Assembly: GCA_029573235.1 (NCBI GenBank)
Contig: JAKQGX010000042.1
Span: 51,946 to 115,945, forward strand
Source: Bacteroidota bacterium
GTDB taxonomy: Bacteria; Bacteroidota; Bacteroidia; Chitinophagales; Chitinophagaceae
DNA: 64,000 nt
Reading direction: 5' to 3'
Below the pieces are notes generated by a model. That model had not been told where the DNA came from. It saw only the letters and a program-made list of their open reading frames with translations, and searched no databases. Position numbers and translations under genes: made by a program. This document shows positions 35,516-44,324 of this stretch, piece by piece (the first letter of the stretch is position 1; each line of letters starts with the position of its first letter).

Positions 35516-37360
35516 ATGAAAAAGCTACTTTTATTATTGGGGGCTGCTGCCATCAGCCACGCTTCGATGGCTCAACTCTCGTTAACAGGCACCTCGTACA
35601 CGCAAGACTTCAACAACTTGGGTACCGCCCTCCCCATCGGCTGGAAACTATTTACCGGCGCCACACCTACCGCTTTAGGAAATGATGTTACGGCTACTAA
35701 ATTTAACGCCAGTCCCGTTGAATGGAAAGGTAATTCTGGCGGTTTCCGAAATTCTGCTTCTGCCAACGGCCAACCTAACTTTGCCGCCATTGGTAACAGT
35801 TCTACTGCACAAGCTGCCGTTACTGATAGGGTACTCAGTGTAAGACAAGTGGGGTATTCCAATTCTAATTTTGGACAAAGTGATTCGGGTGCTGCCTTTG
35901 GTTTGCATATCAACAACACCGTTGGTCTGACGAACTTTCAACTATCGTTCAAGTTACAATCGTTGGATTCTACTTCTATTAAACAAACAACATGGGTGGT
36001 AGATTATGGCTTCGGTAGCAATCCATCTTCCTTTACATCAGTGGCTGTAACCGGTACGAATACCACAGGCGGAAATACATTTACCAATAATACGATTACG
36101 GTAAATTTTGGTAATGCATTAGACAACCAATCGGGAAATGTTTGGATTCGTATTGCTGCGTTAACTGTTTCAACAGGTGGTAGTGGCAATAGACCTACTA
36201 CCGGTATCGATGATTTCAACCTTACATGGACAGGTAACAGTGCACCCAATTACCATCCCAATATCACGGCTCTTAGCCCTGCAAACAACAGCATCAACAT
36301 CCCTGTTGCTACCAACTTACAGGTAACTTTTGACCGTGCTGTAACAGTAGGTACCGGCAATATCACGGTAAAAAATGTAACCGATCAAACCATGCAAACC
36401 ATTCCGGCTAGTGCGGCTTCTGTTTCGGGCAATGTGGCTACCATCACAGGTGCTACCTTAGCTTTGGGTAAAAGCTATTATGTAACCTTCGACTCTTCTG
36501 TTTTTGATACAGCTGGTTTTGTGAGCTATGGTATTTATGATACGACAGCTTGGACATTTTCTACCTTGCCTGTTCCATTACCACCATTGACCTCTTTATA
36601 CGAAAACTTTGATACAGCTTGTGGGGCAACTCCTCCCAGTCTTCCTGCTCGTTGGGTAAAACATAGCGTTACAGGCTCTCAACAGTGGAATTGCCATAGC
36701 ATTGGATATAACGGTACACCGGCTTTTGCAATGAATGGCTACCAAGCCGGCAATAATGTAAATGAAGATTGGTTGATTACACCGAAGTTGGATCTATCCG
36801 CCATGACAAATCCGGCTATTGCTTTTAGAGCGTTCAAAAAATTTGCCGGTGATGATATTCATGTGTTGGTATCTTTCAATTACTCCGGCATCGGCGACCC
36901 TACTGCAGCTACATGGACAGATTTGAATATGGACTTCTCAACTGTTGATACCAATTGGAATGTGTATCAAGCAGGATTAGCATCTTTCAAATCCAATCCA
37001 TTCTTTGTGGCTTTCAAATACACCTCTACCCTTACTGCTGCATCACAGTGGAAATTGGATGAAATTCAAACCAAAGAAGTGGTTACGAGTGTGAACAGTG
37101 TTTCTAAAGCAACATTGCCATTTACTGTATTGGGGTATGCTACTTCAAACAGTGTATCGATTGCAATGGATGCTGCAGCCGGCTCATATGATGTATCGAT
37201 TATTGATATGTCCGGCAAAAACGTACACCACGAAACCATCAACTTGAGTAAAGGCTCACAAACCTTTACCATTTCCGGCTTCCATCTTGCTAAAGGCATG
37301 TATATGCTCAAGATGAATCATGGCAAAGAAAGAGGTTTTGCTAAGTTTTTAGTACCATAA
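35516..37360 (+). CDS. Secreted multidomain protein with Ig-like domain and T9SS-type tail
   Basis: 614 residues. Signal peptide (LLLLLGAAAISHASMAQ), an N-terminal beta-rich region (about 20-245), an Ig-like Big_5/SbsA-type domain (about 250-350, PNITALSPANNSINIPVATN), a choice-of-anchor J-like domain (about 360-530, LYENFDTACGATPP then NEDWLITPKLDLS) and a C-terminal Por-type sorting domain (about 545-614, YDVSIIDMSGKNVHHETINL ... KGMYMLK). It should be exported by the type IX system and attached to or released from the surface. No catalytic motif was found; an adhesive or glycan-binding role is likely. Terminator follows. Confidence 0.82.
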   Translation: MKKLLLLLGAAAISHASMAQLSLTGTSYTQDFNNLGTALPIGWKLFTGATPTALGNDVTATKFNASPVEWKGNSGGFRNSASANGQPNFAAIGNSSTAQAAVTDRVLSVRQVGYSNSNFGQSDSGAAFGLHINNTVGLTNFQLSFKLQSLDSTSIKQTTWVVDYGFGSNPSSFTSVAVTGTNTTGGNTFTNNTITVNFGNALDNQSGNVWIRIAALTVSTGGSGNRPTTGIDDFNLTWTGNSAPNYHPNITALSPANNSINIPVATNLQVTFDRAVTVGTGNITVKNVTDQTMQTIPASAASVSGNVATITGATLALGKSYYVTFDSSVFDTAGFVSYGIYDTTAWTFSTLPVPLPPLTSLYENFDTACGATPPSLPARWVKHSVTGSQQWNCHSIGYNGTPAFAMNGYQAGNNVNEDWLITPKLDLSAMTNPAIAFRAFKKFAGDDIHVLVSFNYSGIGDPTAATWTDLNMDFSTVDTNWNVYQAGLASFKSNPFFVAFKYTSTLTAASQWKLDEIQTKEVVTSVNSVSKATLPFTVLGYATSNSVSIAMDAAAGSYDVSIIDMSGKNVHHETINLSKGSQTFTISGFHLAKGMYMLKMNHGKERGFAKFLVP

Positions 37361-37380
37361 TCTATCATAATCATATTGTA

Positions 37381-37412
37381 ATGCCTCATCCCTCCGGATG
37401 GGGCATTTTTTT
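37381..37412 (+). terminator. Rho-independent terminator
   Basis: 11-bp stem ATGCCTCATCC / GGATGGGGCAT with one G-T pair, 4-nt loop, then a run of seven T. Confidence 0.9.
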
Positions 37413-37449
37413 ATACAATTTCTAACAAGCAATTTCAGAACTTCGCCTT

Positions 37450-38898
37450 ATGCGAAAAATATTACTACTAATAGCAAGTGCTTTTCTCACTCATGCTAGC
37501 ATGGCGCAAAGTATTGCAGAGCAAGGCTGTGGCACCATCACCTCAGATGAAGAGATGCAACCCATTTATGAATATGTGCGTACCCTAGAATCAGCTAAGC
37601 CCAAGGGCACCGCTGGTGTAGATAGCATTCCATTATCTATTCACATTGTCACCAAAGATGATGGTACGGGTGGATATCCTTTACAAAACGTATTTCCGCT
37701 TATCTGTAGCCTAAACACACGATATGCACCGGCGAGCATGTATTTCTATATCGCTTGGCCGATTCGTTATATCAACAACACCAGCTATTACATTCATAAT
37801 TTTTCAGTTGGCTACCAAATGATGCAAACCAACAATGTAGCGCAATCGGTAAATGTATATTTTGTGCAAGACCCTTCCGGAACCTGTGGTTATTTCTCTC
37901 CGGGGGCAGATGGCGTAGCTATTGGTATAAATTGTGCCGCTGTAAATAGCACTACCTTGGTGCATGAGTTGGGACACTTCTTTAGTTTGCCGCATACCTT
38001 CAGAGGTTGGGAAAATGGGGCTACACCACCTGTATATCAACAAGAGTATGTAAAGCGTGGAGTAGGGGCTAATTGCACTACTGCCGGCGATGGATTTTGC
38101 GATACGGATGCTGATTATTTAGGTAGTCGCTGGGCTTGTCCGTACAATGGGTTCAATGTATTATTAGACCCCTTGGGTGATACCGTTAAACCCGATCCAA
38201 CTTTGTATATGTCCTATTCTATGGATGCCTGTATGACACGCTTCAGCCCTTTGCAAATAGGATCGATGCAAAACAATTTATATGGCATAAGAAATGCCTT
38301 GCGGTTAAGACCTTCTACACCGTATGCAGCATTATCAACCCCCAATGTATTTCTACCTGCAAACAAGGTCATGTATTCCAATACAAAGTATGTAATGTGG
38401 AATAAAGTACCCGGTGCACAGTATTACTATGTTAAAATTACCAGTGCCGCACTACCTACTGTAGTAAGACAAGAAGCCCTAACGACTGACACCTTCCTCA
38501 ATATTTCAATAGCTATGGTTAATGGAGGCAACTACTTGGCTACTGTGGTGCCCTTACAAGAAAAAAACGTTTGTGGTGCCCATACCGCAGCCTATACATT
38601 TTCTTACAGTGCAGCGTTGGGTGTAGATGATGTTGCAACCCATCAACGTCCACTGAGTATGGTGCCGAACCCAGCAAATACCGAAACAAGGTTGCAGGTG
38701 CCAAATGTAAAAAATGGTTCTTATGCTATTAGAATAACCAACATCGCCGGACAGTCTATCTTGCAACAAGACTTGCAACATTCTGGAGGCACATTCTCTA
38801 TTCCGGTGTCCACTCAATATTTACCCAATGGTATCTATTCTGTTCGCATCACCGGCAATGGACTCAGCATGGTGGAGAAGCTGGTAGTACAGCATTAG
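37450..38898 (+). CDS. Secreted M43-like zinc metalloprotease with T9SS-type tail
   Basis: 482 residues. Signal peptide ending LTHASMAQ, a protease domain about 50-290, a fibronectin-like part (about 300-385) and a Por-type C-terminal domain (about 400-482, MVPNPANTETRLQVPNVKNG ... LPNGIYSVRI). The zinc site is H172-E173-L-G-H176-F-F-S179-L-P-H182 and the Met-turn YMSYSMDACMTRFSP fits the pappalysin/cytophagalysin (M43) metzincins. The glycine usual at position 8 of HExxHxxGxxH is Ser here. Cys-rich loops (GTCGYFSPGADG, CTTAGDGFCDTDAD) are also family-like. Substrate unknown. Confidence 0.85.
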   Translation: MRKILLLIASAFLTHASMAQSIAEQGCGTITSDEEMQPIYEYVRTLESAKPKGTAGVDSIPLSIHIVTKDDGTGGYPLQNVFPLICSLNTRYAPASMYFYIAWPIRYINNTSYYIHNFSVGYQMMQTNNVAQSVNVYFVQDPSGTCGYFSPGADGVAIGINCAAVNSTTLVHELGHFFSLPHTFRGWENGATPPVYQQEYVKRGVGANCTTAGDGFCDTDADYLGSRWACPYNGFNVLLDPLGDTVKPDPTLYMSYSMDACMTRFSPLQIGSMQNNLYGIRNALRLRPSTPYAALSTPNVFLPANKVMYSNTKYVMWNKVPGAQYYYVKITSAALPTVVRQEALTTDTFLNISIAMVNGGNYLATVVPLQEKNVCGAHTAAYTFSYSAALGVDDVATHQRPLSMVPNPANTETRLQVPNVKNGSYAIRITNIAGQSILQQDLQHSGGTFSIPVSTQYLPNGIYSVRITGNGLSMVEKLVVQH

Positions 38899-38925
38899 TA
38901 AGTTATCCTAACTACGTTCTATCAT

Positions 38926-38957
38926 AAGGTTGCACGGTTGGTGCAACCTTTATTTTT
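38926..38957 (+). terminator. Rho-independent terminator
   Basis: Perfect 10-bp stem AAGGTTGCAC / GTGCAACCTT, 5-nt loop, then TATTTTT. Confidence 0.88.
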
Positions 38958-39023
38958 GATCTACAAAAAAGAATACCGATAGTAAGCGTCAGACTGTATA
39001 TTTGTTTAGAAGATAAAAGGTAG

Positions 39024-39608
39024 ATGAAAAGTATCGTCGTATTCTGCGGAGCAAACTATGGCTACAATAACGTATATGCTGATGTGGCTTACGAAATGGG
39101 TAGCACCCTAGCGCAGAAGGGTATTCAGATCATTAATGGCGGTTCAAAGCTAGGTTTGATGGGCGCCGTATCCGAAGGAGCCTTACAACAAGGTGGTAAG
39201 GTCATTGGTGTCATCCCTTATTTTCTACAACAAAAAGAAATCGTTCATGATGCCCTCACCGAATTGATATTGGTAGAAACCATGCACGAGCGGAAACAAA
39301 AAATGTATCAGCTCTGTGATGCGGTAATAGCGCTACCAGGAGGATGGGGTACTTTGGATGAACTTTTTGAAATGATGACTTGGGCACAATTGGGTTTGCA
39401 TCAAAAGCCTATTGGCATCTTAAACATCAATGGCTATTACGAACCATTCATAGTAATGCTGCAAAACATGGTAGCAGAGGGTTTCGTGAAAGAAGATTTT
39501 ATGTCGATGATAGTAATAGGAAACGATAAAGAAGAATTGCTGGACAAAATGATGCAATACCAAGCACCCTCTTTGCCGGTTCGATGGCTGAATCCCAACA
39601 AAACCTAA
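39024..39608 (+). CDS. LOG-family protein (TIGR00730 Rossmann fold)
   Basis: 194 residues with the LOG signature: VFCGANYGYNNVYADVAYEM, INGGSKLGLMGAVSEGA and the diagnostic ALPGGWGTLDELFEMMTW. Members are nucleoside 5'-monophosphate phosphoribohydrolases; plant and bacterial LOG proteins release cytokinin bases, while many bacterial ones probably act on AMP. Cytoplasmic. The following gene starts 54 bp later on the same strand and may be co-transcribed. Confidence 0.9.
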   Translation: MKSIVVFCGANYGYNNVYADVAYEMGSTLAQKGIQIINGGSKLGLMGAVSEGALQQGGKVIGVIPYFLQQKEIVHDALTELILVETMHERKQKMYQLCDAVIALPGGWGTLDELFEMMTWAQLGLHQKPIGILNINGYYEPFIVMLQNMVAEGFVKEDFMSMIVIGNDKEELLDKMMQYQAPSLPVRWLNPNKT

Positions 39609-39662
39609 TTACTATTTTCTTTTTATTCCTTTCATGTCTTATTCTTCATTAAAATATTCAGC

Positions 39663-41153
39663 ATGGCATTAAGCAGGATTTGGTCCGCTTTCATCCTCAT
39701 TGCGATACTTATTGCAGGCTACAAGTATATACAAGGTGATAACACCATCTTGAGTCGAATGGTAACGGGCAAATCTGATGACGCATACGATACCGTTTAT
39801 TACCGTATGATTGGCAAACCAGATAATACCGATGCAGTAAGTTTTCAAAAGTTTTTGTTGGGTTATGGCTACCATCCGGCTACCGAAACACAGCCTCCAC
39901 AAGCTTTTATAGCGAGCAGCCTTGCTGAAGATTCATTGCGCTATTTACAACAAGCATTTCCTGTTGCAAAAACCTATACTTTTCGCACCATTCAGTCTGC
40001 TTTGCACAAGCCGGCAGATGGTATTATTGAAACCTGCAAAACCGCAGTCAATATCTGTATCGGTCTAATAGGTATCATGGCCTTATTCATGGGTTTTATG
40101 TCGATAGCGGAGAAGGCCGGTGGCATTCGATTGCTATCACGAATCATCGGTCCTTTTTTCTCCAAACTCTTTCCTGATGTTCCGAAGGGGCACCCGGCTC
40201 ATGGGCACATGATGATGAATTTCTCTGCCAACTTATTAGGGTTGGATAATGCCGCTACACCTTTTGGGCTAAAGGCAATGGAAAGTTTACAAGAACTAAA
40301 CCCACAAAAAGAAAGAGCCAGTAATGCACAAATCATGTTTTTGTGCCTTCACGCTTCGGGGCTTACACTGATACCGGTGAGTATTATTGCCATTAGAGCG
40401 TCTTTAAAAGCGGCCTCACCTACCGACATCTTTATCCCTTGTATGATTGCCACTTTCGTTGCCACCATTGCAGCAATGACCATTGTGTCAATAAAACAAA
40501 AAATAAACTTGCTACAACCGGTGATATTCATGTGGATTGGCAGCATCTCAGCGCTCATCGCGTTATTGGTAGTGTTTATTCGCACCCTCGATTTGGAAGG
40601 TGTCAATCGTTTCTCCGGAGCACTCAGCAACGGATTGATATTGGTTATTTTTCTACTGATTGTAGCCGGTGGGCTCTATAAAAAAATCAACATTTTTGAT
40701 GCCTTTGTCGAGGGCGCTAAAGGTGGATTTGAAGTGGCGGTAAAAATTATTCCTTATCTCGTAGGCATGTTGGTTGCCATTAGTCTTTTGCGCACCAGTG
40801 GCAGTTTTGATGTTGTCATCAACAGTATGAAGCACCTGTTTTTATGGATGGGTAGTGATACTCGTTTTGTGGATGGGTTGCCCACTGCACTGATAAAGCC
40901 CCTCAGCGGTAGCGGTGCGCGAGGCATGATGGTAGATACCATGAAAACCTTTGGTGCCGACTCATTTGCCGGTAGATTATCGTGCATTTTACAAGGCTCA
41001 TCCGACACTACTTTTTATGTGATTGCTGTGTACTTTGGTGCTGTGTCAGTAAAAGATACACGATATGCTGTAGGTGCCATGTTATTGGCAGACTTGGTCG
41101 GCATCATCACTTCTGTCTTGCTCTGCTATATGTTTTTTGGACAAGTGCAATAG
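39663..41153 (+). CDS. SpmA/SpmB-type nucleoside recognition (Gate) membrane protein
   Basis: 496 residues with about nine membrane helices. The first half (about 120-270) resembles SpmA, with MMMNFSANLLGLDNAATPFG; the second half (about 330-490) resembles SpmB, with SGSGARGMMVDTMKTFG and LQGSSDTTFYVIAVYFGAVS. The two are separate genes in Bacillus, fused here, as seems common in non-sporulating Bacteroidota. An extra soluble segment (about 30-115) follows the first helix. Gate-domain proteins are thought to move nucleosides, metals or other solutes; the substrate here is unknown. Confidence 0.8.
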   Translation: MALSRIWSAFILIAILIAGYKYIQGDNTILSRMVTGKSDDAYDTVYYRMIGKPDNTDAVSFQKFLLGYGYHPATETQPPQAFIASSLAEDSLRYLQQAFPVAKTYTFRTIQSALHKPADGIIETCKTAVNICIGLIGIMALFMGFMSIAEKAGGIRLLSRIIGPFFSKLFPDVPKGHPAHGHMMMNFSANLLGLDNAATPFGLKAMESLQELNPQKERASNAQIMFLCLHASGLTLIPVSIIAIRASLKAASPTDIFIPCMIATFVATIAAMTIVSIKQKINLLQPVIFMWIGSISALIALLVVFIRTLDLEGVNRFSGALSNGLILVIFLLIVAGGLYKKINIFDAFVEGAKGGFEVAVKIIPYLVGMLVAISLLRTSGSFDVVINSMKHLFLWMGSDTRFVDGLPTALIKPLSGSGARGMMVDTMKTFGADSFAGRLSCILQGSSDTTFYVIAVYFGAVSVKDTRYAVGAMLLADLVGIITSVLLCYMFFGQVQ

Positions 41154-41162
41154 TCGCAAAGG

Positions 41163-41711
41163 TTACTGCACCTTAGAAAGTGGGGCACAACATAGATTTA
41201 TTACTGTTGCTGCTTGGCTCAAGAAGGTAGTTATTTCCATTTTCCCAAACTTCATACAGGTTAGAATGCCTTTAGATAAAGCTATTTCTTCAATATTGTT
41301 TTCTTGTACAAACGGGTAAATGGATTGTGCAAGTCGTTCGTCAGAGAAGGTAGCGAAATAAGGAGCAGGAAATATTTCCGTTAATTGACTTGACGTCATC
41401 AGACGGCGAACAGCACTCTTACCTACATGAAAATGTTGGCTTGCTGGTAAGTCAGAAATTACTAATTCAATCTTTAAAAAATCAAAGGCGTCCACCGGAA
41501 CAACAACACCGTTTTGGGTACTTTGATGTTTGTGTAGTTTTAGAAGGTAGCTGTAATTGTCTTTCGAAAAATGAATCTCAATATTGAAACCAAAACTACT
41601 ACAGTATCCGTCCACGCGAGGGATATAGCTTTTTAGTTGGTCTACAATTTTTTCAATATAGTTTTTGTTGGATCGGAAGATGGGAGAGTTAGCAAATTCA
41701 TAGGTTATCAT
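41163..41711 (-). CDS. Hypothetical protein
   Basis: 182 residues from the ATG at 41711 (the track begins with a TTG six bases earlier). Not recognised. It has no signal peptide or membrane helix; predicted mixed alpha/beta with a central YLLKLHKHQSTQNGVVVPV strand region and a C-terminal TTFLSQAATVINLCC. It is convergent with the Spm-like gene, with 9 bp between stops, and stands alone. Base composition looks like its neighbours. Confidence 0.6.
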   Translation of the reverse strand: MITYEFANSPIFRSNKNYIEKIVDQLKSYIPRVDGYCSSFGFNIEIHFSKDNYSYLLKLHKHQSTQNGVVVPVDAFDFLKIELVISDLPASQHFHVGKSAVRRLMTSSQLTEIFPAPYFATFSDERLAQSIYPFVQENNIEEIALSKGILTCMKFGKMEITTFLSQAATVINLCCAPLSKVQ

Positions 41712-41953
41712 CTTCAATGCTTTTTTTTGACGTTTACAATAGTATTCAGCAATGCGTTATTTCATTAATCATGCCAATTATTAAATGCTGAATGATGACC
41801 ACGTACATAAAATCGCACATAATAACCTAAAATCTGCTAAATCGATATCGCTCATATTTCTTGAACGTAGTGCTACTACAAATATATCGGATAATCACGT
41901 ATTTAATTTACGTATTTCTACGCAAGTTATTGATGGGTAAAATACTAAAAGTA

Positions 41954-42718
41954 TTAATATTCTCCTTGTGGCTTAAAGACTATTGATAACAATAAATACA
42001 ACCCCATCGCTACAAACGAAGCCGCCCAGCCCAAGAACGGAATAGCTGCAGCCGTGACAAATACGAGAATGAGCCGTGGTGTGATGTGCTTCACCGTCCA
42101 TTGAGGAGGCTGCCATTTAAAAAAACGAATGTTACTTACCATCAACCAACTGCACAAGCCTATGATGCCGTAGAGCAGCCAAGGGTTGTAAAAATATCGA
42201 AACAGGGGTTGGTGCCAGAGTATCATGGGGAAGGTAGCAATAAAGATCCCCACAGCCGGGATGGGCATACCAATGAAGTAATTTTTTTGCTCCAAAGATG
42301 TTTGATTGAATCGTGCCAAGCGTAATGCCCCAAAACAAGCAATTAGAAAAGCCGGACTCATAGATAGCATACTCGCATCTAAGGCTTCGGGTTGTGCCAT
42401 ATATGCTCCCCAAAGCAATTTAAACATAATCATTGCCGGAGCTACACCAAACGAAACAACGTCCGCCAAACTGTCTAAATCTTTTCCGATGGGAGAATAT
42501 ATTTTTAATGCTCGCGCTGCAGCCCCATCCAGCATATCGAAGAGCGCTGCCAAAAATATAAATAGGCTGGCTATATATGGTTGCTCTACGGCGGGCACTT
42601 CCACATAGGTATTGATGTCAAAGGCAGTAGTAAAATTTTGTGCCGCTAAGATGTACGTAATAGCAATACAGCCGGAAAACAAATTTGCCAGTGTTAAAAT
42701 ATTGGGTAAGTGCTTCAT
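41954..42718 (-). CDS. pssA: CDP-diacylglycerol-serine O-phosphatidyltransferase
   Basis: 254 residues with about six to eight membrane helices. The CDP-alcohol phosphatidyltransferase motif is complete: D61-x2-D64-G-x2-A-R69-x8-G78-x3-D82-x3-D86 (DMLDGAAARALKIYSPIGKD). With the LPNILTLANLFSGCIAI opening it fits PssA of the membrane (type II) kind, which makes phosphatidylserine for phosphatidylethanolamine synthesis. PgsA-type enzymes share the motif, but the N-terminus and length favour PssA. Minus strand, downstream of dnaN with a 190-bp gap. Confidence 0.88.
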   Translation of the reverse strand: MKHLPNILTLANLFSGCIAITYILAAQNFTTAFDINTYVEVPAVEQPYIASLFIFLAALFDMLDGAAARALKIYSPIGKDLDSLADVVSFGVAPAMIMFKLLWGAYMAQPEALDASMLSMSPAFLIACFGALRLARFNQTSLEQKNYFIGMPIPAVGIFIATFPMILWHQPLFRYFYNPWLLYGIIGLCSWLMVSNIRFFKWQPPQWTVKHITPRLILVFVTAAAIPFLGWAASFVAMGLYLLLSIVFKPQGEY

Positions 42719-42734
42719 GAAGTGGTTTAAAAAA

Positions 42735-42854
42735 TCAATAGTGTATGTAAACGTGTAATGCTGATGTTATCCGCTCCGAATTATTTTCAGTATCGCACAG
42801 TACCCGAAATCGTATTCCATTTTGTTTGGTCATTCCGCAGCCATCGTACACCAT
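42735..42854 (-). CDS. Possible 39-residue small protein
   Basis: A short ORF between dnaN and pssA on the same strand, starting MVYDGCGMTKQNG and ending 17 bp before the pssA start codon. The composition is protein-like, but nothing else supports it; it is too short for the track. Low confidence; it could be non-coding spacer. Confidence 0.22.
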   Translation of the reverse strand: MVYDGCGMTKQNGIRFRVLCDTENNSERITSALHVYIHY

Positions 42855-42908
42855 CTTTACAAAAAAACAAACATCAATAGACGTCAACAAAAGCATTGGA
42901 GAAAGAAA

Positions 42909-44030
42909 CTAAACACCAATCATTAAGGGCATCAACAGCATCATCAACGATTCGTTTTCGGAGGATTCTACCGGGCGGAAGATACCCGCACGGGTAGAGG
43001 TACTCAGGCTTAGTTCTACTTCGCTTCCATCCAGGTTGTTGATCATTTCTATCATCAACTTAGCGTTAAAGGCTATCTGCATATCCTCACCGGTATATTG
43101 GCAACTCATTGTTTCCTTTCCTTCAAAAGAGAAATCAACATCCTGCGCATGCATTTGCAGCGAGTTCCCGTTGATGTTTAATATTACTTGATTGGTTGTT
43201 TTGTTGGCAAAAATAATCAGACGACGCAGCGCACTCAAAAAGTCCACACGGTTCACAATCATTTTATACGGATTGTCTGTAGGGATTACCGCACGATAAT
43301 CCGGGAAACGTCCATCTATCAAGCGACAGCTCATACTGATGGTGGGGCTGGTTACAAACAAATGGCTTTCGTTATACGTCAATTCCAGTAAGGTATCATC
43401 TGCCGGAAGGCTGCTGCGAAGTTGTTGCAAGGGCTTTTTGGGTACTATAAAACCCGTAGCTTTTGTAGCCTTTACTTCGTTTCTGCGGTACTGCACCAAG
43501 CGATGCGCATCGGTAGCTACAAAGTTCATCCCTTCTTCTTCAATCTCAAAAAACACCCCTGTCATCACCGGACGAATGGTATCGGTACTCACCGCAAAGA
43601 GCGAATTGTTGATACCTTCTATCAGCCCAATAGAACTGATGCTAAACGACGATGTATCGGACGGTGCAGGCTCCTTCGGATAGTCGGCGGCATTCTCACC
43701 CATAATCTTATATTTCCCCACACTACTGCTCATTTCTATGCTCAACTCTTGTGTGTTGATGGTGAAGGTTACCGGTTGCTCCGGAAGGTTTTTCATGTAT
43801 TCCAATATCGTTTTAGCCGGTATGCAAATGCTGCCATCCTCTTGTGCTTCGCTCACTTCTATATGCACGCGCATCATCGTTTCCAAGTCGGTAGCCGTAA
43901 TGCTCAGGGTATTTCCTTTTAGCTCAAACAAAAAATCTTCCAGCACCGAAAGAATGCTGTTGGGGCTAATAATACCATTTATCAGTTGTAAGTTTTTGAG
44001 TAGTGCTGTGGAGGTGACGATAAAGCGCAT
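42909..44030 (-). CDS. dnaN: DNA polymerase III beta subunit (sliding clamp)
   Basis: 373 residues with the three-fold clamp architecture. Seen: MRFIVTSTALLKNLQLINGI, LEDFLFELKGNTLSITATDL in domain 1, MTGVFFEIEEEGMNFVATDA in domain 2 and YKMIVNRVDFLSALRRLIIF leading into domain 3, ending SLMMLLMPLMIGV. It encircles DNA and holds polymerase III and repair enzymes. It is alone here and not next to dnaA, gyrB or recF as in many phyla. A -7 box lies 21 bp upstream. Confidence 0.96.
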   Translation of the reverse strand: MRFIVTSTALLKNLQLINGIISPNSILSVLEDFLFELKGNTLSITATDLETMMRVHIEVSEAQEDGSICIPAKTILEYMKNLPEQPVTFTINTQELSIEMSSSVGKYKIMGENAADYPKEPAPSDTSSFSISSIGLIEGINNSLFAVSTDTIRPVMTGVFFEIEEEGMNFVATDAHRLVQYRRNEVKATKATGFIVPKKPLQQLRSSLPADDTLLELTYNESHLFVTSPTISMSCRLIDGRFPDYRAVIPTDNPYKMIVNRVDFLSALRRLIIFANKTTNQVILNINGNSLQMHAQDVDFSFEGKETMSCQYTGEDMQIAFNAKLMIEMINNLDGSEVELSLSTSTRAGIFRPVESSENESLMMLLMPLMIGV

Positions 44031-44050
44031 CGTTAAAAATTGGTTTGCAA

Positions 44051-44058
44051 CAAAGATA
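44051..44058 (-). promoter_or_regulatory. -7 box of dnaN
   Basis: Minus strand TATCTTTG, full TAnnTTTG match, giving a leader of about 14 nt. Confidence 0.55.
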
Positions 44059-44324
44059 GTTTTTTGAAAGAAATTGAAACCGCTATTTTCTAAACTAGAA
44101 TCGGATATTGCATTAAGATAATTTTTATTAGTGGCTTCACCGTTCGGATTGCTATGGATGCTGCAGTGGCGATGGCACCGTTCATCTGCGGAGGGCTATG
44201 GAGCTTTTTTTGATGAGCACATTCTCAATCAGCGTCACCTCCTTCACAAAGAATTATACCCGCCATCCCACCATCTTCTCGTACTTTCGGAGCCTTAAAA
44301 ACTGATAAAAGAATTATTGCCATT

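Noticed and set aside
43422-43922. 166-residue plus-strand ORF opposite dnaN
   Set aside because: Antisense shadow of a certain gene.
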